30,417 nt of DNA, from positions 1-30,417 of the forward strand of contig JBOGXF010000209.1 in the NCBI GenBank assembly GCA_050694275.1, written 5' to 3'. Source of the DNA: JBOGXF01 sp050694275. Its GTDB lineage: Bacteria > Actinomycetota > CADDZG01 > WHSQ01. Shown here piece by piece: positions 14,862-22,586 of the stretch. A model generated the notes under the pieces. That model made no database searches and was not told where the DNA came from. It saw only the letters and a list, made by a program, of their open reading frames with translations. Each line of letters begins with the position of its first letter. The first letter of the stretch is position 1. The position numbers and the translations under genes were made by a program.

Positions 14862-15500
14862 ATGGCTCTTTCTGGACAGATTCTCGACAACCCCATCAGC
14901 GGTGAGCGGTTCACATTCGTAAAGACCGCAGCGGACACCGACGGCGAATTGCTTGTGGTCGATCTTGAGCTGTCCCCGGACGGTCACGTGCCCGGGGCGC
15001 ATGTCCATCCCCTGCAGGAAGAACTTTTCGAAGTGACGCAAGGGACCATGAAGTTTCGGAAGGGACTCAGGACCATAACGGCACGCGCCGGAGACAAGGT
15101 GGTGGTGCCGAGAGGAACGGTGCATCGATTCAAGAACGCAGGTCACTCGCCGGTCCGGGTGCGTGTCGAGGTGCGACCGGCTCTGCGAATGGAAGAGCTG
15201 TTCGAAACCGCGGTCGGGCTCGCGCGAGAGGGACGAACGACCACCAACGGCATGCCGTATCCGCTCGACCTGGCCCTCTTCATGCGCGAGTTCGAAGCCG
15301 AGGTCAGGGCGCCGTTTGCACCTGCTCCCCTGGTGCGGATGGTCATGGCTCCGCTGGCGTGGCTGGCTCGGCGGCGCGGCCTGGACTCCCGCTACCAGAA
15401 GCCAACGCGGCGCGCGCCTCAATCAAGGCGTGACTCGAGGCGGCCTCCAACTCGCCCTCCTCAGCGCAGCGTCGGCAGGCCTTCTCGTTCTAAGGAATAG
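14862..15500 (+). CDS. Cupin domain-containing protein
   Basis: A 212-residue protein with a single cupin barrel in residues 15-105. Motif 1 is GAHVHPLQEELFEVTQG, with His47, His49 and Glu53/Glu54 as likely metal ligands, and motif 2 is VVVPRGTVHRFKNAG, with His88. A helical region (residues 110-175) follows, then an arginine/serine/proline-rich tail that looks disordered. The ATG at 14862 has a GGGAGGA site. Cupins of this type include isomerases, dioxygenases and sensors; nothing here decides among them. The C-terminal MVMAPLAWLARRRG segment is mildly hydrophobic and may be membrane-associated. Confidence 0.88.
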   Translation: MALSGQILDNPISGERFTFVKTAADTDGELLVVDLELSPDGHVPGAHVHPLQEELFEVTQGTMKFRKGLRTITARAGDKVVVPRGTVHRFKNAGHSPVRVRVEVRPALRMEELFETAVGLAREGRTTTNGMPYPLDLALFMREFEAEVRAPFAPAPLVRMVMAPLAWLARRRGLDSRYQKPTRRAPQSRRDSRRPPTRPPQRSVGRPSRSKE

Positions 15501-15509
15501 GGGGTTCGG

Positions 15510-15971
15510 TTAGCTGCTCCCGTACTGCGCCGCGCGCTTCGCCATCTCTTCGGGCGAAACGTCCTCGATGTGACTGGCGACGCTCCAGCGGTGGCCGAAC
15601 GGATCTTCGAACTGACCCGAGCGATCACCGTAGAACTGATCTTGGACGGGCTGGATGCTCTTCGCTCCCATCTCGACGGCTCGGTTGAAGGTCTCGTCGA
15701 CGTCCTCGACATAGACGCTGATTAGTACGGGGGTACCGCCGATACTCCTTGGCGACCGGTTGCCGAACTGTTCGAACTCGTCAGAAAGCATGATGATCGA
15801 ATCGCCGACCTCGAGTTCGGCGTGCATGATCTTGCCGTCGGGCCCGGGCATGCGAGCGCGCTCGGCGGCGCCAAACACCTTGGTGTAGAAATCCAGCGCT
15901 TCATTCCCCCCGTTCACATAAAGGTAAGGAGAGACTCGGGGATAGCCCTCCGGGATGGGGTTGATCGCCAT
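15510..15971 (-). CDS. PhnB/VOC-like glyoxalase superfamily protein
   Basis: A 153-residue protein of the PhnB-like branch of the VOC superfamily. It has the opening pattern VSPYLYVNGGNEALDFYTKVFGAAE, then MHAELEVGDSIIMLSDEF, the second-module start PVLISVYVEDVDETFNRAVEMGA and the closing GDRSGQFEDPFGHRWSVASHIEDVSPEEMAKR, all typical of this group. The final PEEM motif is common in these proteins. The function of most members is unknown. The ATG at 15971 has an AAGGAGG site. It is convergent with the cupin gene, with 9 bases between stops. Confidence 0.92.
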   Translation of the reverse strand: MAINPIPEGYPRVSPYLYVNGGNEALDFYTKVFGAAERARMPGPDGKIMHAELEVGDSIIMLSDEFEQFGNRSPRSIGGTPVLISVYVEDVDETFNRAVEMGAKSIQPVQDQFYGDRSGQFEDPFGHRWSVASHIEDVSPEEMAKRAAQYGSS

Positions 15972-16050
15972 ACGAACCTCCTTGTCGCCATTCGCCTCGT
16001 GCGGACCTCGGCATATTAGCCCCGGTCGCGGCAGAAACTCACGTTTCGGG

Positions 16051-16203
16051 TCATGAATCCGGCAACAGCAGAGCCAGTGCGATGGCGAGGATCGGTATCC
16101 CGACTCCGAGAGGTGCCAGGGCGGCGCCGATCGGCAGCAGCACCGTCGCCAGCAGGAAGCCGAGGACGGTCACTCGCCTCCGCGGTCTATCCGGAGCCAT
16201 CAT
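16051..16203 (-). CDS. Small membrane protein (50 aa) downstream of the MMPL gene
   Basis: A short open frame starting with two ATG codons behind a perfect AAGGAGG site with 7-base spacing. The product has a basic cytoplasmic start (MMAPDRPRRR) and two hydrophobic stretches (VLGFLLATVLLPIGAALAPL and GIPILAIALALLL) that would form a helical hairpin in the membrane. It lies 24 bases after the MMPL exporter gene on the same strand, so it is probably co-transcribed. I do not recognise a family. A small accessory subunit or stabiliser of the exporter is an inference from position. Confidence 0.7.
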   Translation of the reverse strand: MMAPDRPRRRVTVLGFLLATVLLPIGAALAPLGVGIPILAIALALLLPDS

Positions 16204-16227
16204 GGGTCAACCTCCTTGTTGACGTTT

Positions 16228-18435
16228 CTATCCCTCGGTCGCTGGGCTGGGCACGAGTACCCGCTCGGCGGGCTTCTCGTCCGTTTCTTCGACAGAGATG
16301 TTGGGCAGCCACGCGAGCCAGCGCGGCAGGTACCAGTTGCGATCGCCGAGCAGCTTCATCGATGCCGGCACCAGAACCGAGCGTACGAGTGTGGCGTCGA
16401 TCAGGACCGCGATCGCGAGTCCGAAGCCCGTCTGCTGGAGCGGAGCGAGGTCTCCCGCGGCGAAGCCGCCGAACACCGCAACCATGATCGCCGCGGCCCC
16501 CGTGATGAGACCGCCCGTGGTGCGAAGACCAAACGCGACCGATTCGGCGTTGTCTCCGGTCTGGTCGAAGCGCTCCTTGATCCTCGACAGGAGGAACACG
16601 TGGTAGTCCATCGACAACCCGAACAGGATGGAGAACAGGAACAACGGCAACCACGCCTCGATCGACTCCACCTGCTGAAATCCAAATAAGTCGGCACCGA
16701 CACCCTCCTGGAACACGAGCACGATGAGCCCATAGGCAGCGCCCACCGACAGAAGGTTCAAAACGATCGCCTTCAGGGGGACAACGATCGAGCGGAACAC
16801 GATCATCAAGAGCAGGAACGACAGCCCCAACACAACCGCGAACACGATCGGCGTATAGCGATCGGAGACGTCGAAGAAGTCGTGGTTGAAAGCAGTGTCG
16901 CCACCGACCAGCACGTTTGCAGCCGCGCCCTCGAAGGCCTGAGGGACGTAGTCGTCCCGGACGCGGACGACCGCTGATGTCGCGGCCTCGCTCATCGGAT
17001 CGACGTTGACCGGGAACGACACGATGGTCGTATCCGCCGCGTCGTTGACCTCCACCTGCGAGGGGCCGAACAACTCGTCTCTGCTGAGAAGGCTCTGCAG
17101 CTCCTCGACCGCGCCCCTGACCTCCGGGGAACTCCCATCGCCGTCGACGACCACCTGGACGGGCGAGCTCAGGCCTCCCGAGAACTCGGTGGCGAGGATC
17201 TCGAACGCCTGCCGGGAAGGTACGTCCTCGGGCATCGAGCTGACGCCCGAGAAGCCCGTGTTGATGTTGAGGTACGACAGGCTCGCGGCAAGCAGGATCC
17301 CGGCCCCGAGCACGATGCTCACCACCGGGCGTGCCATAACGCGACGGGCGATCGAGTTCCAGAACCGGTGTGAGCTCTCGGAGCCGAACTCGGTCCGGCG
17401 TCGCAACACCCTCAACGAGTTGACGCGGTCGCCGAGAAGGCTCAGCAGCGCGGGCAGCAACGTCAGCGACGCCAGCACCGCGACGACGACCACGAAGATC
17501 GCCCCGGCGCCGATGCTGCGAAAGATCGTCGTGGGAAAGATGAACATCCCGAGGAGCGCAACGACGACGGTCAGACCGCTGAAGAACACGGCGCGGCTGG
17601 CGGTCGCCCCCGTCGCGCCGATCGCGTCGAGCTTGGAGTGTCCTTTGGCGCGCTCCTCGCGAAATCGGCTGACGACGAACAGCGAGTAGTCGATACCGAC
17701 CGCCAGTCCGATCATCGTGATGATGTTGGTCACGAAGAACGAAAAGTCGAATGCCAGGCCCACGAGCGCGACCAGGCCGATGGCAACGGCGATCGAGGCC
17801 ACGCCCATCATGATCGGGATGATTCCTGCCACCACTGCCCCGAACACGAGGATCAGAACGACGAGCGCGATCATCACGCCGAAGGCCTCACCCCGTTGCA
17901 GGTCCTCTTCGGCGATCCGGTTGAAATCCTCCTCGAGGGTCACCGCCCCCAAGGAGCGCGCGCTCATCACGCTCGACTCGTTGGCCTCACCCAGCAGTCC
18001 CTCGACCGCCGGAAGGAGGTCGGCGATCGCATCGGGCTCCTCGAAGGTGACCGGCATCAAGGTCATGTGACCGTCATCCGAGACCATCGATGGGTCTTCG
18101 GTGTCGTAGTAGGTGACCGCTTCGGCACCTCGGTCCGAAGCCGATAGCTGGAGGGAGCGGACCGCGCGCTCGAACGAGGGATCCGTTACCGCCGCCTCCT
18201 CCGAACTGAGTATGAACACCTCGGTCTCGCCCTCCGCTCCGAAGCGCTGCTCGACGAGCTCGGCGGCGCGCTTGGACTCGGGTTCGTTGGTGAAGTCGAT
18301 CTCGGTGGAGAGGGCGTCCTCGAGAAACTGTGCCGAAAGCAGTCCGGCGACTGCGACCGTGGCGATCCACAGCCCGACGGTGATCCACGGCCGGCGGGCG
18401 CTCGCCCAGACCAAGCGTTGAGTGGCTGATCCCAT
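16228..18435 (-). CDS. MMPL/RND-family transporter
   Basis: A 735-residue member of the MMPL branch of RND transporters, of normal length for actinobacterial one-gene exporters. Two homologous halves each have an N-terminal helix, an extracytoplasmic domain and five clustered helices. The first helix is PWITVGLWIATVAVAGLL, the paired GIDYSLFVVSRFREE and SMDYHVFLLSRIKER segments mark the proton-relay helix of each half, and the FSGLTVVVALLGMFI and LRTTGGLITGAAAIMV helices follow. Such proteins export lipids or other hydrophobic compounds using the proton gradient. An AAGAGGTG site precedes the ATG at 18435. A predicted ECF41-type promoter lies 46 bases upstream, so the divergent sigma factor probably controls it. 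Confidence 0.95.
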   Translation of the reverse strand: MGSATQRLVWASARRPWITVGLWIATVAVAGLLSAQFLEDALSTEIDFTNEPESKRAAELVEQRFGAEGETEVFILSSEEAAVTDPSFERAVRSLQLSASDRGAEAVTYYDTEDPSMVSDDGHMTLMPVTFEEPDAIADLLPAVEGLLGEANESSVMSARSLGAVTLEEDFNRIAEEDLQRGEAFGVMIALVVLILVFGAVVAGIIPIMMGVASIAVAIGLVALVGLAFDFSFFVTNIITMIGLAVGIDYSLFVVSRFREERAKGHSKLDAIGATGATASRAVFFSGLTVVVALLGMFIFPTTIFRSIGAGAIFVVVVAVLASLTLLPALLSLLGDRVNSLRVLRRRTEFGSESSHRFWNSIARRVMARPVVSIVLGAGILLAASLSYLNINTGFSGVSSMPEDVPSRQAFEILATEFSGGLSSPVQVVVDGDGSSPEVRGAVEELQSLLSRDELFGPSQVEVNDAADTTIVSFPVNVDPMSEAATSAVVRVRDDYVPQAFEGAAANVLVGGDTAFNHDFFDVSDRYTPIVFAVVLGLSFLLLMIVFRSIVVPLKAIVLNLLSVGAAYGLIVLVFQEGVGADLFGFQQVESIEAWLPLFLFSILFGLSMDYHVFLLSRIKERFDQTGDNAESVAFGLRTTGGLITGAAAIMVAVFGGFAAGDLAPLQQTGFGLAIAVLIDATLVRSVLVPASMKLLGDRNWYLPRWLAWLPNISVEETDEKPAERVLVPSPATEG

Positions 18436-18480
18436 GATTCACCTCTTGTTGTCTCGCGTTCGGTCAGGTCGACCCCCTAA

Positions 18481-18507
18481 GACAAGGTGGCTCATCCTGC
18501 TGTGACA
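18481..18507 (-). promoter_or_regulatory. Predicted ECF41 promoter for the MMPL gene
   Basis: Read on the minus strand: TGTCACA (18507-18501), 16 bases, then TGTC (18484-18481). This is one base from the remembered ECF41 consensus TGTCACA-N16-CGTC. Transcription would begin about 40 bases before the MMPL start. It is a mirror of the element serving the sigma factor. Confidence 0.75.
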
Positions 18508-18527
18508 CGGGCTCCATCTCGAACAGG

Positions 18528-18554
18528 TGTCACAGCCGGGGGTCCTGTCTTGTC
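18528..18554 (+). promoter_or_regulatory. Predicted ECF41 promoter for the sigma-factor gene
   Basis: TGTCACA (18528-18534), exactly 16 bases, then TGTC (18551-18554). It has the same sequence and spacing as the minus-strand copy 20 bases away, so autoregulation is expected. Transcription would start near 18561. Confidence 0.75.
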
Positions 18555-18607
18555 TTTAGTGGGTGAAGATGGACCTGAAGCCCACGCCACCGAAGAAGAG
18601 GACAGCC

Positions 18608-19492
18608 GTGTACGAGGATCTCCGACCGCTGCTTTTCTCCATCGCCTACCGGATGGTGGGCAGCGCGAGCGAGGCCGAGGACATCGTCCAGGAGGCGTTC
18701 CTGCGGTTCCACCGCGAATCGAGTGAGGGGACGGAGATCGACTCGCCCAAGGCGTGGCTGTCGACGGTCACTACCAGGCTCGCGATCAATCATGTGCAGT
18801 CGGCGCGCGTGCGCCGAGAGAGCTACGTCGGCACGTGGCTGCCCGAACCGCTATTGACCGATACCGAGTCCGAGGGGGCTCGGCTCGCGGACACTGCGGA
18901 TTCCCTGTCGATGGCATTCCTCGTCCTCCTCGAGACCCTCGGCCCCATCGAACGCGCGGTCTTCCTGCTGCGCGAAGTGTTCGTCTACGGCTACGACGAG
19001 ATCGCGACCATCGTGGGCAAGAGCGAGGACAACTGTCGTCAGATCGCGGTCCGAGCACGTCGGCAGATCGAGGCGAAGAAACCGCGGTTCGAGGCGTCAC
19101 GTAAGAAGCGCGAGGAGCTGTCTCGACGATTCTTCGACGCGGTCGTGGCCGGAGACACCGAAGGACTGATCCAGCTCCTCGCCTCAGACGTCGTCGCCTA
19201 CGGGGATGGCGGGGGCAAGGCTCCCGCGCTCCCCCGCCCGGTTCATGGACGAGAGAAAGTGACACGGCTCTTTATTCGGGCGAAGGGCTTGGACGTGGCC
19301 AGCGTGCGCCACACCGAAGTCAACGGGCAGCCGGGCGCGTTGCTCCTGGATGCCGACGGCAAGCTGTTGGCGGTCTTGTCGCTCGACATCGCCGACGGCC
19401 TCGTGCAGACCGTGCGGGCCGTCAGCAACCCCGACAAGCTGCGGCATCTCGATCCGGAAGCCGATCCACTACAACCCGGCGAAGGCCGCTAG
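18608..19492 (+). CDS. sigJ: ECF41-type RNA polymerase sigma factor (SigJ-like)
   Basis: A 294-residue ECF sigma factor with a fused C-terminal SnoaL-like domain, the hallmark of ECF41. Region 2 is LRPLLFSIAYRMVGSASEAEDIVQEAFLRF, read in two helices, region 4 is LGPIERAVFLLREVFVYGYDEIATIVGKSEDNCRQI, and the C-terminal domain (from about residue 175) has the conserved YGDGGGK loop and the NPDKL motif near the end, both known in ECF41 as important for control. No anti-sigma gene is next to it, as expected for this self-contained group. The GTG at 18608 has an AAGAGGA site and gives a normal short N-terminus. A GTG at 18563 or ATG at 18569 would start almost at the predicted transcription start and add 13-15 residues. 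Confidence 0.93.
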   Translation: MYEDLRPLLFSIAYRMVGSASEAEDIVQEAFLRFHRESSEGTEIDSPKAWLSTVTTRLAINHVQSARVRRESYVGTWLPEPLLTDTESEGARLADTADSLSMAFLVLLETLGPIERAVFLLREVFVYGYDEIATIVGKSEDNCRQIAVRARRQIEAKKPRFEASRKKREELSRRFFDAVVAGDTEGLIQLLASDVVAYGDGGGKAPALPRPVHGREKVTRLFIRAKGLDVASVRHTEVNGQPGALLLDADGKLLAVLSLDIADGLVQTVRAVSNPDKLRHLDPEADPLQPGEGR

Positions 19493-19517
19493 AGGCGATC
19501 GATCAGCTCTGCGTTCT

Positions 19518-19787
19518 CTACGCCTTCACCAGTCGATCTACGGCTGCTGCTGCCTCCGCAATCATGTCGCGATCCTTCTCGGTACCCTTCGCGATGCAGT
19601 GGCGCATGTGGTCCTCGAGGAGTCCCACCGCGACTCTCTTGAGGGCGTTCGATGCCGCCGAGATCTGCGTGAGGATATCGATGCAGTACTGATCCTCCTC
19701 GACCATCCGCTGCAGGCCACGCACCTGTCCCTCGACCCGCTTGAGGCGTGAACGCACGTCGTCTTTTTTCGCGTAGTAGCCCCTCAT
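19518..19787 (-). CDS. csoR: CsoR-type metal-sensing repressor
   Basis: An 89-residue all-helical repressor of the CsoR/RcnR (DUF156) family. Arginines and lysines of the first helix (RSRLKRVEGQVRGLQRMV) form the DNA-binding face. The copper-site residues are in place: Tyr34-Cys35, then His60 and Cys64 in LLEDHMRHC, which is the C-H-C pattern of Cu(I)-binding CsoR rather than the His-rich RcnR site or the two-cysteine CstR site. On Cu(I) binding such proteins leave their operator. A G/C-tract inverted repeat lies 31 bases upstream, between this gene and the divergent YHS/complex I-like operon. Copper is the best guess for the signal; persulfide or another metal is possible. Confidence 0.93.
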   Translation of the reverse strand: MRGYYAKKDDVRSRLKRVEGQVRGLQRMVEEDQYCIDILTQISAASNALKRVAVGLLEDHMRHCIAKGTEKDRDMIAEAAAAVDRLVKA

Positions 19788-19811
19788 CTAGCTCCTCCTA
19801 CTAAGGCCCGT

Positions 19812-19847
19812 TTGCGCAGTATACCCTGGGGGGGTATGGTAGGGCAA
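19812..19847. promoter_or_regulatory. CsoR-type operator inside two divergent overlapping promoters
   Basis: An inverted repeat ATACCC-N6-GGGTAT-like sequence with a G tract (about 19820-19838) matches the general form of CsoR operators. On the plus strand TTGCGC (19812-19817) and TATGGT (19835-19840) are 17 bases apart, upstream of the YHS gene. On the minus strand TTGCCC (19847-19842) and TATACT (19824-19819) are also 17 bases apart, upstream of csoR. A repressor bound at the repeat would block both promoters. The hexamers are partial matches, so the promoter calls are moderate. Confidence 0.65.
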
Positions 19848-19876
19848 GACCGTGAAGCGCTACGAAAGGAGCGGCC

Positions 19877-20017
19877 ATGGCCAAGGATCCCGTCTGCGGC
19901 ATGGAGGTCGACCCCAGCGACGCCGCCGCCACCGTCGAACATAAGGGACAGACCTATTACTTCTGCAGCCAGGACTGCGCGGATTCCTTCAATGACGATC
20001 CGGACAGCTACCTCTAG
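19877..20017 (+). CDS. YHS-domain small protein
   Basis: A 46-residue protein consisting of one YHS domain: DPVCGMEV with Cys7, then TYYFCSQDC with Cys30 and Cys34, and a final NDDPDSYL. YHS (TRASH-like) domains are small metal-binding modules found on copper ATPases, mercury and copper proteins; the three cysteines would bind a soft metal. An AAGGAG site precedes the ATG at 19877. It is the first gene downstream of the CsoR-type operator and ends 6 bases before the nuoA-like gene, so it is probably in the same transcript as the complex I-like operon. A metal chaperone or sensor role is inferred. Confidence 0.9.
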   Translation: MAKDPVCGMEVDPSDAAATVEHKGQTYYFCSQDCADSFNDDPDSYL

Positions 20018-20023
20018 GGCGCG

Positions 20024-20371
20024 ATGCTCGGCCCCCTAGGAGCGGCGCTCGCCGTCTTCGTTGCAACCCTCGGCTTAGCGCTGGCGTTGCGGGCGCTCGG
20101 TGATGTCGGCGGCGCGACCGCGTCCGAGCGGCTTCCCCATGCGGGCGGTTACCCGCCGCGCGTCCACGCGTGGAGTCGTTTCCATGCTCGCTTCTACGTG
20201 ATGGCCTTCGTGTTCCTCGCGTTCGACATGGAGATGGTCTACATGTACCCGTGGGCGGTCGTGTTCGCACGCGAGGGCGCGATCGCGTTCGTCGAGATGG
20301 GGTGGTTCATCCTCGTCTTGCTCCTCGGGATCCTCTACACGTGGCGAGAGGGGGCCTTCGAGTGGGCATGA
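20024..20371 (+). CDS. nuoA: NADH-quinone oxidoreductase subunit A-like protein
   Basis: A 115-residue, three-helix membrane protein. Helix 1 is GAALAVFVATLGLALALRALG. The segment RFHARFYVMAFVFLAFDMEMVYMYPWAVVF matches the second helix of NuoA/ND3, with the conserved Asp and Glu of FDMEMV kept. The loop before it normally contains an E-C-G-x-x-P motif near the quinone entrance; here it reads LPHAGGYPPRVHAW, so the loop cysteine is lost. Helix 3 is WFILVLLLGILYTW. It is followed by an ATGA overlap with the B/D fusion gene. The call is firm as a NuoA homologue but the loop is atypical. Confidence 0.9.
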   Translation: MLGPLGAALAVFVATLGLALALRALGDVGGATASERLPHAGGYPPRVHAWSRFHARFYVMAFVFLAFDMEMVYMYPWAVVFAREGAIAFVEMGWFILVLLLGILYTWREGAFEWA

Positions 20372-21657
20372 CCCATCTGCTCCGCTCCATCGCGCGCCGG
20401 GCAGAGGCGCGGGTTTTCTGCGTCGCAGGCTCTCGCTTCGCAGAGAATGCGCGCCTGCTGCGTCTTTCCCAAGGAATCCGGCTGGCCGCCACACCTCGTG
20501 CCGCCAATCTCCTGCTGATCGTGGGCAAGCTAGACACGGGTCTTGTGGCGCCGGCGCTGGTGGCGCACGATGCCCTGTCGCCGCCGCGCGCGACGGTGTG
20601 GTGGCGCGGTGAAGCTCAAGCCCCACTGGTGCGTGCGAACTTCCCCGACGCGATCGTGATCCAAGGAAACGACCCGGTCCCCGCGCTGAAGCGCGTTCAC
20701 GAAGAGCTCGTGATGGGTGAACGGGAAGGTGAACAGCCCCTGTTGCCCGACGTCGAGCCGGCGCCCTGGCAGGGCATCGGTCCCTACGGTCAGGGCGGCA
20801 AGGCGATGACGGGCGGTGTCCCCTACGGACGTCCGATGCCCGAGCGGGCCGACGGCCGCGATGGGCTCAAGCTCGACTTCCTACCAGTACGCGTCGGTCC
20901 GCTGTTCGCGCCCTTTCCTGTGGGACTGGCGCTCGACGTGAAGCTTCAGGGAGACGTCATCCAGGAGGCGACCCTCGAGAACTTCGCCCACGCGTGGGCA
21001 TCCGAGAGGTCGATCTTCCATCGCGCCCTGCGGGCACCCGTAGCCATACACGATCTCGAAGTCGCGCGCGCTCGCAGTCATCTGCAGTGGCTCTCGGAGG
21101 CGGTCGGGATCGCCGGGGCCGCATCTCTGTCCGAGAGGATCCTGCGTCTTGCCCAGCGGGTTGAGCCGGAAGACGGCGATGAGATCCGGGCGCTCGAGCG
21201 CTCGCTACGACGCCGCGGCTTCCTCGGCTGGAACACTCGTGGCGTCGGCGTGATCGACCCGAACATGTCGCAAGGAATCACCGGACCGGTCGCACGTGCG
21301 TCGGGCTTGCCCATCGACTCCCGGGCCGATGTCGACGCCTACCGCCGTCTCGCCTTCGAGCCCCTGGTGCAAGAAGGCGGTGACTCCGCGGCACGCTGGA
21401 TCCAGCGCTTGCGTGAGGCAGCGCAAGCTGTGGAGCTCGCCGCGCGAGCCGGGGATGATCGCGCCGGCGGTGAAGGAGTCATCGAGTCGCCGCGCGGGGC
21501 GCTGACCAGCCAGGAGGGGCCGTCGCACGCGATCGCGAGGCTCGTTCCCTCGCTCCTTGCCGGGATGGAGTGGGGCGACGCGGTGACCACGATCGCGAGC
21601 CTCGACCTTGACATGGCCGAAGCACACACGCCCAGCCACACGAGCGCGGCATCGTGA
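20368..21657 (+). CDS. Fused, cofactor-free NuoB-NuoD-like protein of a complex I-related complex
   Basis: A 429-residue fusion. Residues 15-115 resemble NuoB (IRLAATPRAANLLLIVG aligns with the NuoB strand SPRHADLLLVTG), but all four iron-sulfur cysteines of NuoB are absent: the first pair region reads VAGSRFAENARLLR and the later GACA region reads WWRGEAQ. The only cysteine in the whole protein is Cys18. Residues 130-170 are a Gly/Pro-rich linker (GPYGQGGKAMTGG). Residues 175-415 are NuoD-like (ITGPVARASGLPIDSRADVD, LVQEGGDSAARWIQRL, VIESPRGAL, VTTIASLDLDMAEA). In NuoD the quinone-site motif GPQHPATHG contains a key histidine; here it is GPLFAPFPVG. It therefore cannot bind cluster N2 and is unlikely to reduce quinone in the usual way. 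No NuoC domain is seen. The reading frame is uninterrupted, with coupled overlaps at both ends. Confidence 0.85.
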   Translation: MTHLLRSIARRAEARVFCVAGSRFAENARLLRLSQGIRLAATPRAANLLLIVGKLDTGLVAPALVAHDALSPPRATVWWRGEAQAPLVRANFPDAIVIQGNDPVPALKRVHEELVMGEREGEQPLLPDVEPAPWQGIGPYGQGGKAMTGGVPYGRPMPERADGRDGLKLDFLPVRVGPLFAPFPVGLALDVKLQGDVIQEATLENFAHAWASERSIFHRALRAPVAIHDLEVARARSHLQWLSEAVGIAGAASLSERILRLAQRVEPEDGDEIRALERSLRRRGFLGWNTRGVGVIDPNMSQGITGPVARASGLPIDSRADVDAYRRLAFEPLVQEGGDSAARWIQRLREAAQAVELAARAGDDRAGGEGVIESPRGALTSQEGPSHAIARLVPSLLAGMEWGDAVTTIASLDLDMAEAHTPSHTSAAS

Positions 21658-22586
21658 GACCGTATCTTTCTCCCCCACTGGCGGCGCTGGTGATGATCGG
21701 AGTTGTCGTCACCGGCGCGTACGTCGTCGCGGTGCTCGACCGGATCGCGGGAAGTCTCGTGGCGCGATCCCCACTGCACTTGGGTGAGATCTTCTCCTCC
21801 CCGTTTACGACTGCCGCGCTCTTGCTCTCGCAACGACGGACGAGGACCGAGCGTCCCGACGCGCAAGCGTGGGCGCTGGCCCCCGCGCTCCTCGCGGGAC
21901 TCGCGGCCGTCGGCCTCGCCGTGATCCCGATAGGGCCAGGCGCCTCCGTTGCCGATCCCGCCGCGGGCTTCGTGTTGTATTCCGCGGCCGTTGCATTCGT
22001 CATGGTGTCGGTCTATCTCCACGGCTGGTCGGCGAACTCGACGATGCCGTTGATCGGCGGCTACCGCTTCATCGCGCAGGCGTTCGCGTATCAGATCCCG
22101 TTCCTTCTGGTATTGCTGGCGCCCGCGCTGCCGGCAGAGTCGCTCGCGATCGGCGAGATCGTCGAGGCTCAGGAATCCCTGTGGAATGTCGTGCGCCAGC
22201 CCCTGGGGCTTCCTATCTTCCTCGTGGTATCCGCGGCGGCGACGTTCTCCTTACCGCTCGACTTCCCGGATGCCGCCGATCTCGGCGGAGGAACATCGGT
22301 GGAGGCGTCGGGCCCGCACCGGCTCGTGTGGCGCGGGGCGCGCGCCGCGTTGCTGGTGATGGTTGCGGCGATGGGAGCCTCGGCGTTCCTTGGTGGTTGG
22401 CACGGGCCGTGGCTTCCTGGGTGGCTGTGGCTTGCGCTCAAGACGCTGCTGCTGTTGGTCCTTCTGGTCGGCTCCAGCCACGCGTTCGCCAGGCTGCGGA
22501 TCGAACGCTTCGTCGTGTTCGCATGGGTGGTGCTGCTTCCGCTCTCGCTCGTCAACATCTTCTTCGCCGGAGCCCTGCTTCTATGA
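21654..22586 (+). CDS. nuoH: NADH-quinone oxidoreductase subunit H-like protein
   Basis: A 310-residue protein with about eight transmembrane segments, the heel subunit that links hydrophilic and membrane arms in complex I. It keeps HGWSANSTMPLIGGYRFIAQ and the end segment FLGGWHGPWLPGWLWLALK and RIERFVVFAWVVLLPLSLVN. Several acidic residues normally lining the quinone-proton channel are replaced: the usual Y-E-I/V-P reads YQIP (Gln147), the usual FD-x-PEAE-E-L motif reads LDFPDAAD (202-209), and the ERR/ERK-type start reads LDR. The GTG start overlaps the preceding stop (GTGA). It is clearly NuoH-like but strongly diverged at functional positions. Confidence 0.88.
   Translation: MRPYLSPPLAALVMIGVVVTGAYVVAVLDRIAGSLVARSPLHLGEIFSSPFTTAALLLSQRRTRTERPDAQAWALAPALLAGLAAVGLAVIPIGPGASVADPAAGFVLYSAAVAFVMVSVYLHGWSANSTMPLIGGYRFIAQAFAYQIPFLLVLLAPALPAESLAIGEIVEAQESLWNVVRQPLGLPIFLVVSAAATFSLPLDFPDAADLGGGTSVEASGPHRLVWRGARAALLVMVAAMGASAFLGGWHGPWLPGWLWLALKTLLLLVLLVGSSHAFARLRIERFVVFAWVVLLPLSLVNIFFAGALLL

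Noticed and set aside
20368..21657. B/D fusion as an assembly frameshift of separate nuoB and nuoD genes
   Set aside because: The frame is continuous with recognisable NuoB-like and NuoD-like sequence joined by a linker; no displaced start or stop or ribosome site is seen between them.
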